Assembly: GCF_014303735.1 (NCBI RefSeq)
Contig: NZ_CP060296.1
Coordinates: 1,127,501-1,191,500, forward strand
Origin: Variovorax sp. PAMC28562
GTDB lineage: Bacteria > Pseudomonadota > Gammaproteobacteria > Burkholderiales > Burkholderiaceae_C
Reading direction: 5' to 3'
Length of the DNA: 64,000 bases
Positions 8,110 to 17,235 of the stretch are shown piece after piece. The first letter of the stretch is position 1. Each line of letters opens with the position of its first letter. Position numbers and translations under genes: made by a program. The notes beneath the pieces are model-generated. The model had not been told where the DNA came from. It ran no database searches and worked only from the letters and a program-made list of their open reading frames with translations.

Positions 8110-9696
8110 TCAAGACTCGAGTCCCGCGAAGTGGCCGCGCGTGAAGGCCTCTTCGAAGATCGAATAGCCCGACCAGTCGGCGTGCGCGAAGGCCAGTCGG
8201 CCGCTCACGATGCGTTCTCTTCTTTGCGCGGCACCCAATTGGGTCAGCAGCCCCGGCGTCGGCATTGCCATGGCATGCCCGTAGCGCGTGATGTCGATGC
8301 GCGTCGTGAGCGAAGGCAAGTCCGGATGCGGCACCGACAACTCGGCGAGCAGGTCGTCACGCCAGCCGCTCCATGGCCGGTCGAGCAACAGCTTTCGACC
8401 ATCGCCCGTATCGCTCGCGCTCGGGCCTAACGGGCGGTACCAGCTCAGCACGGTCGGTGCGGGCGTCGGGTCGAGCGTCTGATGGCGCGCATCGACGTAG
8501 CCCAGGCCGGGCGTATCGTAGACGAGGTTATCCCAGCTCGGCGCAGCGCCGTGCCCGTTGTCGCCGAGCGGCGCGCGCAAATGCACGTTGGCGACGAGCC
8601 ACGGTGCGTAGCGCACGTTGGCCGCTGCATTGCGAAGTACGGCGGGCGAGTTCTCGACCACACGTGCCGCGATGAAGACCGGCAGCGCGACGATGCAACG
8701 CTCGGCCTCCCAGCGCATCGTCGTATTCGTCGCGGCATCGAATGCATCGACCTCGACGCCGGATCGCGATTCGGCAATGCGCGTGACAGCATGTGCCACT
8801 TTGATCCGGTCGCCGAGTGGCCCGACCATACGACGCGCGAGCCACGCATTGCCTTCGGGCCATGTCAACACAGCGTCGCGTTCTCCGCTGTCGTCGCCCG
8901 GCGCATGGAAGCCGTGTCGGCTTGCAAAGTAATGGATGCCAGCCCAGGCCGAGACGTGTGCGAGGCCAGCGCCGTAGTCGTCGCGGCAGCAATAGTCGAG
9001 GTACCAGCGCAGATGCGTGTCACCGAGGCTTTCCTGGTCGAGCCATGCCGCGAAGCTGACCGCATCGAGCGCCAGCATCTCGGGCGTCGCTGCCATCTTT
9101 GCCATTGGGATGGCGAACCGCGTCTTGCGCTGCGACGCTTCGACGCGGGAAGCAAAGAGCCTGTACTGCGCGAGCGTCGACTCGGTCACGCCATGCACCG
9201 GCAGCAGGCCTTCTTGCCACTCGCCTTGAAAGAACAGCCGCTCCTGCGGGCTGTGGCACAAGTTGCGCTCGTCGTACTCCCAACGGCCACTCACGCGCTT
9301 GCGCAAGCCGAGTTCTTCGAGCAGGTCTTGCACTTCGCTCGCGTCATCGCCGGGCACCGGCAGGTAGTGGGCACCGAGTGGGCAGGCGATGCCTTCCAAC
9401 ATCCCACCGCGGCTGTTGCCGCCAGCGCTGTCTTCCAGTTCGAGCAGCACGAAGTCATCGATGCCGGAGAGTCGCAGTGCGCGCGCGGCGGCCAGGCCCG
9501 CCACGCCGCCGCCAGCGATCACGACACGTGTGCGGAACACTGTTGTCGGCGTCGATGCCTTCAGCGCACCGTCCCGCAGCGCATGGCCTCGTGCCACTTC
9601 GATGCCGGTGAAGCCGCCCTCGATCGACTGTGGGGCGTCGCAGCCGGCGAGCGCCAGGGCGCCTGCGGTCGCCGCGATGAAATCTCGCCGCTTCAA
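8110..9696 (-). CDS. Tat-exported FAD-dependent amine oxidase-like lipoprotein
   Basis: A 528-residue flavoprotein. I place the start at TTG 9694-9696, overlapping the TGA of the upstream gene and preceded by AAGGTGG, because it gives an N-terminus 'MKRRDFIAATAGALALAGC': a twin-arginine-like signal with a lipobox (LAGC). The frame continues open to 9717. The dinucleotide-binding motif 'VVIAGGGVAGLAAARAL' follows at about residue 58, then 'ELEDSAGGNSRGG', as in monoamine and polyamine oxidases. It likely acts at the outer face of the inner membrane. Being last in an operon with a spermidine-synthase-like gene, it may oxidise a polyamine product, which is inference. The substrate is unknown. 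Confidence 0.72.
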   Translation of the reverse strand: MKRRDFIAATAGALALAGCDAPQSIEGGFTGIEVARGHALRDGALKASTPTTVFRTRVVIAGGGVAGLAAARALRLSGIDDFVLLELEDSAGGNSRGGMLEGIACPLGAHYLPVPGDDASEVQDLLEELGLRKRVSGRWEYDERNLCHSPQERLFFQGEWQEGLLPVHGVTESTLAQYRLFASRVEASQRKTRFAIPMAKMAATPEMLALDAVSFAAWLDQESLGDTHLRWYLDYCCRDDYGAGLAHVSAWAGIHYFASRHGFHAPGDDSGERDAVLTWPEGNAWLARRMVGPLGDRIKVAHAVTRIAESRSGVEVDAFDAATNTTMRWEAERCIVALPVFIAARVVENSPAVLRNAAANVRYAPWLVANVHLRAPLGDNGHGAAPSWDNLVYDTPGLGYVDARHQTLDPTPAPTVLSWYRPLGPSASDTGDGRKLLLDRPWSGWRDDLLAELSVPHPDLPSLTTRIDITRYGHAMAMPTPGLLTQLGAAQRRERIVSGRLAFAHADWSGYSIFEEAFTRGHFAGLES

Positions 9697-11243
9697 TGCG
9701 CGACCACCTTGCCCCACTCGCTCTCGTAAGTGGTCACCAGGATCTGGTTCGACAGCCGGTTGACCTCAGTCGGCACGCGTGCCATGTCGAGTGGAAAGTC
9801 GAACATCAGCGGCAGCGTCGCCGCCGACAAAAAGCGCAGGCCGCCAGGCAGCGCGTCAGGTGCGCGCCATGGCCGGCGGCTCGCGATGATGAAGCCCCAT
9901 TCGCCAAAGCTTGGCACATGCACGTGATACGGCGTGGCCGTGAGCCCCACCGATTCGATGGTCGTCGCGACGGTCCAGAAACTCTTGCGCGCAACCAGCG
10001 GGGACGTGGTCTGGATCACTGCATAGCCACTCGCAGAAAGCCGCTTTTCGAGCAGCGCGTAGAAGCTGTTCGTGTAGAGCTTGCCGATCGCGAAGTTGGT
10101 CGGGTCCGGGAAGTCGACGACGATGACATCGAACATGTCGCCGGGTTGCTGCAGCCATTGGAAGGCATCGGTGTTGACGATCTTCACCTTGGGCGATTTC
10201 AGAGAACCACCGTTAAGCGCAGCCAGCGTCTCATGGTCGGTAAAGAGCTTCGTCATGTTCGGGTCGAGCTCGACCAGCGTGACCTCTTCGACCGACGGGT
10301 ATTTGAGGATTTCGCGCACGGCCATGCCATCGCCGCCGCCCAGCACCGCAACGCGCTTTGGCGCACCTTGCGCCGCCATGACCGGATGCACCAGCGCTTC
10401 GTGATAGCGGTACTCGTCACGCTCGGCGAATTGCAGATTGCCGTTCAAGAACAAGCGATGCCCGAGCAGGCCACGCGTGACGACGATGCGCTGGTACGGT
10501 GACGTGGTGCTGAACACGATGCGGTCTTGATAAAACTTGTCTTCGGCCAGCGTCGTGATGTGGTTAGCAAACACGAAGGCGGTGCCGATCGCGATCAGCG
10601 CCAATGCACAAGCCGTTGCATGCGCGCCGATGCCGCGCAGCTCATGCCGGAACAGCCAGAGCGTCCACACGGCCACCGCCGCATTCATGAATCCGAACAG
10701 CAGGCCGGTGCGGATCATGCCGAGCTGCGGCACCAGCACCAGCGGAAAAGCGATCGATACAGCCAGTGCGCCGAGGTAGTCGAAGGTCAGCACCTGCGAC
10801 ACCAGATCTTTCAGCAGCACGTTGCGCCGAAGGATGCGCATGACCAGCGGAATCTCCAGCCCTACCAGCGTGCCGACAATCATCACGAGCCCGTAGAGCA
10901 GCAGTCGAAACGAACCCGGCAGGTACGCGTTGGCGAGAAAGAGGATGGCCGGCAACGAGCCGCCGACAACAGCCACCAGCAGTTCGATGCGCAGAAAGTG
11001 CGCGGGCAACTGCCGATCGAAATAGCGCGAGAGCCACGAGCCCACGCCCATGGCAAACAGATAGGTGCCGATGATGGTGCTGAACTGCAGCACCGAGTCG
11101 CCGAGCAGGTAGGAACTCAGCGCTGCCGCGCTCAGTTCGTACACCAGCCCGCAGGCCGCGACGACGAAGACGCTCGCGAGCAGCGCAATTTCGACCGGCT
11201 GCGGGCCTGTCGAGCGAGGCCCGCTCAGCGCACTGTCGGTCAA
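9693..11243 (-). CDS. Membrane-anchored spermidine synthase-like protein
   Basis: A 516-residue protein with about seven membrane segments in its first 210 residues and a cytosolic SAM-binding domain after residue 250. The catalytic half has 'VAVLGGGDGMAVREIL' (nucleotide-binding Gly loop), 'VTLVELDPNM' (acidic residue for the aminopropyl donor) and 'VIVVDFPDPTNF', matching the DxxDP segment of aminopropyltransferases. Start is TTG 11241-11243, overlapping the TGA of the DUF350 gene in ATTGA; the upstream reading frame lies inside that gene. It likely transfers an aminopropyl or related group, but a change of substrate is possible because the membrane-fused class is little characterised. It overlaps the next gene by 4 bases. 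Confidence 0.75.
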   Translation of the reverse strand: MTDSALSGPRSTGPQPVEIALLASVFVVAACGLVYELSAAALSSYLLGDSVLQFSTIIGTYLFAMGVGSWLSRYFDRQLPAHFLRIELLVAVVGGSLPAILFLANAYLPGSFRLLLYGLVMIVGTLVGLEIPLVMRILRRNVLLKDLVSQVLTFDYLGALAVSIAFPLVLVPQLGMIRTGLLFGFMNAAVAVWTLWLFRHELRGIGAHATACALALIAIGTAFVFANHITTLAEDKFYQDRIVFSTTSPYQRIVVTRGLLGHRLFLNGNLQFAERDEYRYHEALVHPVMAAQGAPKRVAVLGGGDGMAVREILKYPSVEEVTLVELDPNMTKLFTDHETLAALNGGSLKSPKVKIVNTDAFQWLQQPGDMFDVIVVDFPDPTNFAIGKLYTNSFYALLEKRLSASGYAVIQTTSPLVARKSFWTVATTIESVGLTATPYHVHVPSFGEWGFIIASRRPWRAPDALPGGLRFLSAATLPLMFDFPLDMARVPTEVNRLSNQILVTTYESEWGKVVAH

Positions 11244-11458
11244 TGAATCGCAGCGGCAACGATGATGCAGATCCCGAGGCTCATGGCCGCGACCACCAAC
11301 CCCAAGGCCACGTTGTGCTTCTCGACGATTTCGTGCCAGAGGTCGTAGGGCGTGAGCTTGTCGATGATCAAAAAGCACAGCCAGAAGATCAGCACGCCGA
11401 TCAGCGCGAAGACCAGCGACGACAGGATCACGCCCGGCTTCAAATATTCAAATCCCAT
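11240..11458 (-). CDS. DUF350 small membrane protein (YjfL-like)
   Basis: A 72-residue inner-membrane protein with two hydrophobic helices: about residues 10-32 and 48-70. 'PGVILSSLVFALIGVLIFWL' and the charged linker 'DKLTPYDLWHEIVEKHNVAL' match the DUF350 domain, of which E. coli YjfL has two copies. A good site, GGAGGT, lies 8-9 bases before ATG 11458. It sits between the DUF4178 gene and the spermidine-synthase-like gene with stop-start overlap on the latter. Function unknown; family genes recur next to PspA, SPFH and polyamine-related genes, suggesting a membrane-stress role. Confidence 0.8.
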   Translation of the reverse strand: MGFEYLKPGVILSSLVFALIGVLIFWLCFLIIDKLTPYDLWHEIVEKHNVALGLVVAAMSLGICIIVAAAIH

Positions 11459-11485
11459 GATGAGGACCTCCGGAAAAAATGGATG

Positions 11486-12970
11486 TCATTTGTGGCCACC
11501 ACCACTCGAAAAACCGCCGTATGAGCCGCCCGAGCTCCGTGAGCCGCCCGACGAGCTGCTGCAAGTGCTAAGGATGATCAACAGAACAATGATCACCACA
11601 CCGATCAGGATGATGGTGCCGCAGCCCAGGCCAGATCCCAACGCCGCACTCACCGGCAGCACGTCGCCGCGCTTGAACATGTCCTTCTTCGCATCGAGCT
11701 TGAACGCGCTGGCCACTGTCGCGCTGTCGAGCTTGCCACCGGAAGACCATGTCAGCTCGTTCGCCGAACGCTCCATGGACAACAGTGTGGCGCCGGCCGC
11801 GAAGTCACGGTTGAAAGTCTTTTGCCCACGCTCAACTTTCCAGTAGAACTCCCCCGCCACATAGGTCGTCTCGGCGTTGTAGGCGTACTGCTGCTGAAAG
11901 CGCTTGCCCATGTACGTGGCAGCGGAACCGCTTTCGGCCATGGTGGGCGCGCCGGTGGTCGGCTGCACCATGCTCCAGCCGTCGGTCGCGTCGACCAGAA
12001 AGCTGAAGCCGCGCTTCTTGTTGTAGAGCAGGTATTCGTCCCAGCCGAACATCTCGTCGTCGCCGGGCTCCTGCCCCATTCGATGCTGAAACCCAACCAC
12101 CTGCCACGACGCGCCTTGCAGCTGCCCGAGTGCACCGAGCGCGATGAGCGGGCGCACCGGCTCGGCTTGCTCGGCGTGCTTCAGTTCACCGCCGATCCCC
12201 TGCGTCAGGTCGATGATGCTGTTGCATGCGCGGCAGGTAATGGTCTTGCTGTCGGCGAAGTTGACCGTGACCGGCGCGCCGCAGTTCGGGCAATTGAAGC
12301 CGCGGCCTTTTTCTTCTTTGCCCGATTCGTCGCGCAAGCCGGCGAGCTGCAGGTCTTCGAGCAGCACCGATCGACCCAGGCTGGCCGCGGGCGGCATGCT
12401 GCCGTAATCCAGGCTCAGCACCAGGCCCTGGTCGTTACGCAGTTCGACCATCGCGAACGGTTTGCCGAGATCGGGCAGCTTCGGCAGCTCGCCTTGCGCC
12501 GACACCAGCGTCACTTGCTGGTTCGACGCGACGGTGTAGTTCTGGCCGTTGAACGCGGTGGTCGCGCCGACGACCAATGCTCCGGCCGACGGCGCCGGCT
12601 GCTTCAGCTCGTACGGCAGCGTGAAGACGTAGGCGCCGTTGTCTTCGCTGAGCGTGCCCGTGCGGTCGCCGTCGAGTCGCGCGATCCACTCGGTCCAGCG
12701 GCCGCCTTCGTAGGCGTACTGCAGACGACCGACCAGCGTGAAGGGCTTGTCCTGGATGCGACCGGCGGCAAAGAGCTGCAACGGGCTGAAGTCGTCGAAC
12801 AGCTCGGCCATCTTGCCGATGCGCGCCAGCGTGTCGCCCTGTCGCACGACAGTGCTCTGGCAATAAGGGCAAATGGCGAACGTCGACTGCGCCGACCGGA
12901 ATTCGACCGGCGCGCCGCAGCCGGGACACGGCGCGCGGTAGTAGCGCTGGCTGCCGGTGGCGTCAGCCAC
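11486..12970 (-). CDS. Double zinc-ribbon DUF4178 protein with C-terminal membrane anchor
   Basis: A 494-residue protein with an internal duplication. Each half opens with a zinc ribbon: Cys15, Cys18, Cys34, Cys37 ('CPGC...CPYC'), and again near residue 226 ('CPNC...CRAC'). Each ribbon is followed by a DUF4178 beta-rich domain (about 55-190 and 275-420; 'GFSFLVDATDGWSM' in the second). A single strong membrane helix (about 445-468) is followed by a Ser/Gly-rich tail ending 'SSGGGHK'. There is no signal peptide, so the domains should be cytosolic and tethered at the membrane. It is the second gene of a five-gene operon. Its biochemical role is unknown. Confidence 0.72.
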   Translation of the reverse strand: MADATGSQRYYRAPCPGCGAPVEFRSAQSTFAICPYCQSTVVRQGDTLARIGKMAELFDDFSPLQLFAAGRIQDKPFTLVGRLQYAYEGGRWTEWIARLDGDRTGTLSEDNGAYVFTLPYELKQPAPSAGALVVGATTAFNGQNYTVASNQQVTLVSAQGELPKLPDLGKPFAMVELRNDQGLVLSLDYGSMPPAASLGRSVLLEDLQLAGLRDESGKEEKGRGFNCPNCGAPVTVNFADSKTITCRACNSIIDLTQGIGGELKHAEQAEPVRPLIALGALGQLQGASWQVVGFQHRMGQEPGDDEMFGWDEYLLYNKKRGFSFLVDATDGWSMVQPTTGAPTMAESGSAATYMGKRFQQQYAYNAETTYVAGEFYWKVERGQKTFNRDFAAGATLLSMERSANELTWSSGGKLDSATVASAFKLDAKKDMFKRGDVLPVSAALGSGLGCGTIILIGVVIIVLLIILSTCSSSSGGSRSSGGSYGGFSSGGGHK

Positions 12971-13013
12971 GGCACACGCGCCACGGGGGCGCTGTCAGGA
13001 CCATGTCGCGCGT

Positions 13014-14072
13014 CTAGACAAGCTTCTTGAGCAGGTCGGCCTTCTTGGCGTCGAACTCTTCCTGCGTGAGGATGCCCTTGGTCTTGAGCTCGCCGAGCTT
13101 TTCGAGCGTGGTCATGACATCGGCGGGGCTGACGACCGCGACCGACGGTTGCGCCGCTGCGGCAGCGCTCGCGGCGGCTGCGGCGTTGTTGTTCGGATTC
13201 AGGCCCTGCGCCAGGTTCTGCGCCATCACCTGGCCGAGCGCCACACCGGCCCCCAGGCCCATTGCGTCGCCCGCGATGCCACCGCCGCTGGCCGAGCCCT
13301 CGGCAAACTTCGGAATCGCCTGCGCGGTCTGGTATTGCATGAACTTGCCCATGTCGTTGCCGACCATGCCCATGCCGATCTTCTGGTCGAGGATCTTCTG
13401 CAGCTCCTCGGGCAGCGACACGTTCTGGACCGTGATGTTCTCGAGCTTGATGCCGATCTTCGCGAACTCGGGCACGAGTTGCGCGGCCAACGCTTGCGCA
13501 AAGCTGATCTGGTTGGCCGCCAGGTCGAGAAACGGCACGCCGCTGGAGGCGATAGCGTTGCTGATGTTCTGCAGCACGATGCCGCGCAACTGGCCATCGA
13601 GATCGGTCACGCTGTAGATGTCGCGCGTGCCCGAAATCTCGTTATAAAACAGCTTGGGGTCGGCAATCCGATAGCTGTAGTTGCCAAAGGCTCGCACACG
13701 CACCGCGCCGAAGTCCTTGTCGCGGATCGTGATGGGCTGCGGCGTTCCCCACTTCTGGTCGATCTGCTGGCGCGTGCTGAAAAAGTAGACGTCGCTTTTG
13801 AATGGCGACTCGAAGAGCTTGTCCCAGTTCTTCAGGTACGTGAGCACCGGCAGCGTCTGCGTGGTGAGCTTGTACATGCCGGGCCCGAAGACGTCGGCGA
13901 CCTTGCCCTCGTTCACGAACAGCGCGATCTGCGATTCGCGCACGGTAAGCGAGCCGCCGTTCTGGATTTCCATCTCCGCCATCGGGAAGCGCCAGGCCAG
14001 CGTGCCATCGCCGGTCTCGGTCCACTGGATGATGTCGATGAACTGTTTCTTGATGAAATCCATCAGCGCCAT
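13014..14072 (-). CDS. SPFH-domain protein (virion-core-protein-like) with C-terminal SHOCT motif
   Basis: A 352-residue protein. Start ATG 14072 has GGAG 7 bases upstream; the longer open frame to 14312 overlaps the divergent maeB gene and is not coding. The first 230 residues resemble SPFH/prohibitin-type scaffolds of the YdjI group ('GGSLTVRESQIALFVNEG', 'DVFGPGMYKL'). They are followed by an Ala/Gly-rich linker and a terminal SHOCT module ('LKTKGILTQEEFDAKKADLL') that is usually an oligomerisation helix. It has no signal peptide or membrane helix and probably assembles on the inner membrane face. As first gene of the operon it likely scaffolds the DUF4178, DUF350 and spermidine-synthase-like proteins. 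Confidence 0.75.
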   Translation of the reverse strand: MALMDFIKKQFIDIIQWTETGDGTLAWRFPMAEMEIQNGGSLTVRESQIALFVNEGKVADVFGPGMYKLTTQTLPVLTYLKNWDKLFESPFKSDVYFFSTRQQIDQKWGTPQPITIRDKDFGAVRVRAFGNYSYRIADPKLFYNEISGTRDIYSVTDLDGQLRGIVLQNISNAIASSGVPFLDLAANQISFAQALAAQLVPEFAKIGIKLENITVQNVSLPEELQKILDQKIGMGMVGNDMGKFMQYQTAQAIPKFAEGSASGGGIAGDAMGLGAGVALGQVMAQNLAQGLNPNNNAAAAASAAAAAQPSVAVVSPADVMTTLEKLGELKTKGILTQEEFDAKKADLLKKLV

Positions 14073-14262
14073 GGTCGCTCCTCGTCCGGAATGTGCCGGG
14101 GTGGTTTTTGAGCTGGGGATATTGCCACATTGCCCCGCACGGCCCCACGGATTTCGGGCGTGCTCGGCTCTGCCATGCGGCCTATGTCGGGCGGGGTCGA
14201 GGTCTACAATCGGCGCCCCCAGAAGAAGCGCGATTGCAGCGCAGCCCAAGGAGCCCAGGCCC

Positions 14263-16611
14263 ATGTTCGAATCGACCCCCGCCACCCCGTCCGCGCCTTC
14301 TGCCGAGGACAAACGCGCCGAGCTGCGGCGCGCCGCGTTGGAGTATCACGAGTTCCCGGTGCCCGGCAAGATCGCCATCGCGGCGACCAAGCAAATGGTC
14401 AACCAGCGCGACCTGTCACTGGCTTATTCGCCAGGCGTCGCCGCCCCTTGCGAAGAGATCGTCAAAGACCCGCTCAACGCCTTCAAATACACCTCGCGCG
14501 GCAACCTGGTCGGCGTGATCACCAACGGCACCGCTGTGCTCGGGCTCGGCGACATCGGCGCTCTGGCTTCCAAGCCGGTGATGGAGGGCAAGGGCGTACT
14601 CTTCAAGAAGTTCGCAGGCGTCGACGTGTTCGACATCGAGATCGACGAGAAAGACCCTGCCAAGCTGGTCGAGATCATCGCGTCGCTGGAGCCGACCTTT
14701 GGCGCCATCAACCTCGAAGACATCAAGGCACCCGACTGCTTCTACGTCGAGCGCGAGCTGCGCAAACGGATGAAGATCCCGGTGTTCCACGACGACCAGC
14801 ATGGCACCGCGATCACGGTTGCCGCCGCAATGCTCAACGGCCTCAAGGTCGCGGGCAAAGACATCGGGCAGGTCAAGCTCGTCACGTCAGGCGCCGGTGC
14901 CGCCGCGCTCGCCTGCTTGAACCTGCTGCTCAAGGTCGGCCTGAAGCGCGAGAACGTCTACGTGACCGACCTTGCGGGCGTCGTCTACGAAGGCCGCACC
15001 GAGCTGATGGACGACGACAAGCGCCAGTACATGCAGAACACCGAAGCGCGCTCGCTGTCGGACGTGATCGAAGGCGCGGACGTGTTTCTGGGCCTTTCTG
15101 CAGGCGGCGTGCTGAAGCCGGCGATGGTCGCCAAGATGGCGCCCCGCCCGGTGATCTTCGCGCTGGCCAATCCCAACCCCGAGATCGCACCGGAAGACGC
15201 GCATGCGGTGCGCGACGACCTGATCATGGCGACCGGCCGCACCGACTACCCGAACCAGGTCAACAACGTACTGTGCTTCCCGTACATCTTTCGCGGCGCG
15301 CTCGACTGCGGCGCGACGACGATCACCGACGAGATGGAAATTGCCGCAGTGCGCGCGATCGCTGAGCTGGCGCAAGCCGAGCAGAGCGAACGCGTGGCCG
15401 CAGCGTACGTCGGCGAGAAGCTCAGCTTCGGCCCCGAGTACCTGATCCCCAAGCCCTTCGATCCGCGGCTGATGATGAAGATCGCACCGGCCGTGGCGCA
15501 AGCTGCGGCCGACAGCGGCGTCGCGTCGCGCCCCATCAAGGACATGGACGCCTACCGCGACAAGCTGCAAAGCTTCGTCTACGCGTCGGGCACGACGATG
15601 AAGCCGATCTTCGACGCCGCCAAGCGCGCGTCGAAAAAGCGCGTGGCATTTTCGGAGGGTGAAGAGGAGCGCGTGTTGCGCGCCGTACAGATCGTGGTCG
15701 ACGAAGGCTTGGCGCGGCCGACGCTCATCGGCCGGCCGTCGATCATTGCGCAACGGATCGAGAAGTTCGGGTTGCGACTGAAGGAAGAGCTCGACTACGA
15801 CATCGTCAACGTCGAGCAAGACCACCGCTACCGCGACTTCTGGCAGACCTACCACCGCATGACCGAGCGCGAAGGCACGACCGTGCAAACCGCGAAGATC
15901 GAGATGCGCCGCCGCCTGACGTTGATCGGCGCGATGCTGCTGCACAAAGGCGAGGTCGATGGCCTGATCTGCGGCACTTGGGGCACGACGCACACGCATC
16001 TGCATTACATCGATCAGGTGATCGGCAAGCGACCTGGCGGATGCGAAAGTACACCGCAGGACGTGCCGGTCTATGCCTGCATGAACGGCCTGCTGCTGCC
16101 GGATCGCCAGGTGTTCCTCGTCGACACGCACGTCAACTACGACCCGAGCCCGGAAGAACTGGCCGAAATCACGACCATGGCGGCGGAGGAAATGCTGCGC
16201 TTCGGGCTCAAGCCCAAGGCCGCGCTGCTGTCGCATTCGAACTTCGGCACCAGCAACGAGCCCAGCGCCCTCAAGATGCGCAAAACACTCGCGCTGCTGC
16301 GCGTGCAGGCGCCCTGGCTTGAAGTCGACGGCGAAATGCATGGCGACGTGGCTCTGGACGGCAAGCAGCGCGACGCTGTCATGCCCCACAGCGCGTTGGC
16401 GGGAAATGCCAATCTGCTGGTGTTCCCCAACATCGACGCCGCCAACATTTCATACAACCTGCTTAAAACGGCAGCAGGCGGCAACATCGCCATCGGCCCG
16501 GTCCTGCTGGGTGCGGCCAAACCTGTGCATATTCTGACGGCGAGCGCGACTGTGCGTCGCATCGTCAACATGACGGCGCTGACAGTCGCCGACGCCAACG
16601 TCGAAAGATAA
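14263..16611 (+). CDS. maeB: NADP-dependent malic enzyme, fused to phosphotransacetylase-like domain
   Basis: A 782-residue MaeB-type enzyme that decarboxylates malate to pyruvate with NADP reduction. Start ATG 14263 is preceded by AAGGAG at 14249-14254. The first 430 residues are the malic enzyme: '[15 protein letters not shown]', '[11 protein letters not shown]' (metal and catalytic region) and '[16 protein letters not shown]' (NADP site). Residues 440 to the end form the phosphotransacetylase-like domain ('[19 protein letters not shown]'), which in MaeB is regulatory and binds acetyl-CoA. It is divergent from the SPFH operon and ends at a clear hairpin. Confidence 0.95.
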   Translation: MFESTPATPSAPSAEDKRAELRRAALEYHEFPVPGKIAIAATKQMVNQRDLSLAYSPGVAAPCEEIVKDPLNAFKYTSRGNLVGVITNGTAVLGLGDIGALASKPVMEGKGVLFKKFAGVDVFDIEIDEKDPAKLVEIIASLEPTFGAINLEDIKAPDCFYVERELRKRMKIPVFHDDQHGTAITVAAAMLNGLKVAGKDIGQVKLVTSGAGAAALACLNLLLKVGLKRENVYVTDLAGVVYEGRTELMDDDKRQYMQNTEARSLSDVIEGADVFLGLSAGGVLKPAMVAKMAPRPVIFALANPNPEIAPEDAHAVRDDLIMATGRTDYPNQVNNVLCFPYIFRGALDCGATTITDEMEIAAVRAIAELAQAEQSERVAAAYVGEKLSFGPEYLIPKPFDPRLMMKIAPAVAQAAADSGVASRPIKDMDAYRDKLQSFVYASGTTMKPIFDAAKRASKKRVAFSEGEEERVLRAVQIVVDEGLARPTLIGRPSIIAQRIEKFGLRLKEELDYDIVNVEQDHRYRDFWQTYHRMTEREGTTVQTAKIEMRRRLTLIGAMLLHKGEVDGLICGTWGTTHTHLHYIDQVIGKRPGGCESTPQDVPVYACMNGLLLPDRQVFLVDTHVNYDPSPEELAEITTMAAEEMLRFGLKPKAALLSHSNFGTSNEPSALKMRKTLALLRVQAPWLEVDGEMHGDVALDGKQRDAVMPHSALAGNANLLVFPNIDAANISYNLLKTAAGGNIAIGPVLLGAAKPVHILTASATVRRIVNMTALTVADANVER

Positions 16612-16662
16612 GGCGTCGCACCGAAAGCGGGCGCCAACTTAGCGGCGCACTGCAGTCTTTGC

Positions 16663-16698
16663 ACCCTGCTCAATCTTTGAGCAGGGTACTTGCTATTT
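16663..16698 (+). terminator. Intrinsic terminator of maeB
   Basis: ACCCTGCTCAA (16663-16673) pairs perfectly with TTGAGCAGGGT (16677-16687) around a 3-base loop, followed by a weak T-rich tail (CTTGCTATTT). Position 52 bases after the maeB stop. Confidence 0.65.
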
Positions 16699-16814
16699 GT
16701 GCCGAGCTGGTGCACACTGGTGGGCTTGAATTTTCGGGTTAACCCCAAGGTTAATCCACCAATTCGACTCCCGCTCTTTTCCCTCTGGTGCCCCTGGCGG
16801 TCACTGTCCAGTCA

Positions 16815-17228
16815 ATGGCCTCGATCACGTTTTTTGCCTCGAAGTTTGCGTTTACCGGCTTGTTGCTGGCGGCGCTGGCGACGGGAACATCCAGTGTCGA
16901 AGCCCGCGACTGGTTCGGTCGCCCAGCCGGTCAATCCACGAAGGAATCGATTGCACTGACCGAACTGCCGACGCAGGGTCAGCGAACTTACGAATCAATT
17001 TTGAACGGTGGCCCGTTTGCTCACGACAAAGACGGCATGGTTTTCGGCAACCGAGAACGCCAGTTACCCACAGTCCGTCGCGGAAACTACCGCGAATACA
17101 CGGTCGAAACCCCGGGGTCGCGTGATCGCGGCGCCAGACGAATCGTCTGCGCAGGCGAGCGCAGGACGCCCGACACCTGCTGGTACACGGCAGACCACTA
17201 TGCAAGTTTCCGGCGCATCGTCCCTTGA
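16815..17228 (+). CDS. Secreted barnase-type ribonuclease
   Basis: A 137-residue precursor. Residues 1-31 are a signal peptide with hydrophobic core 'FAFTGLLLAALATG' and cleavage near VEA-RD. The mature part has 'GGPFAHDKDGMVFGNRE' and the microbial RNase catalytic set: Glu in 'YREYTVETPG', Arg in 'ARRIVCAG', and His in 'TADHYASFRRI', corresponding to barnase Glu73, Arg87 and His102. It should cut RNA 3' of guanine outside the cytoplasm. The start ATG 16815 is chosen because it directly begins the signal peptide; an in-frame ATG lies 27 bases upstream. The barstar-like gene follows 7 bases later. Confidence 0.85.
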   Translation: MASITFFASKFAFTGLLLAALATGTSSVEARDWFGRPAGQSTKESIALTELPTQGQRTYESILNGGPFAHDKDGMVFGNRERQLPTVRRGNYREYTVETPGSRDRGARRIVCAGERRTPDTCWYTADHYASFRRIVP

Positions 17229-17235
17229 AGACCGC

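Noticed and set aside
11486..14072. Calling the SPFH/DUF4178 genes phage virion proteins
   Set aside because: The family name 'virion core protein' is historical; there are no phage genes nearby and the genes form an operon with metabolic partners.
14887..16389. 500-codon open frame on the minus strand
   Set aside because: It is antisense to maeB, His/Arg-rich in the way of out-of-phase translation in high-GC DNA, and shows no family motif.
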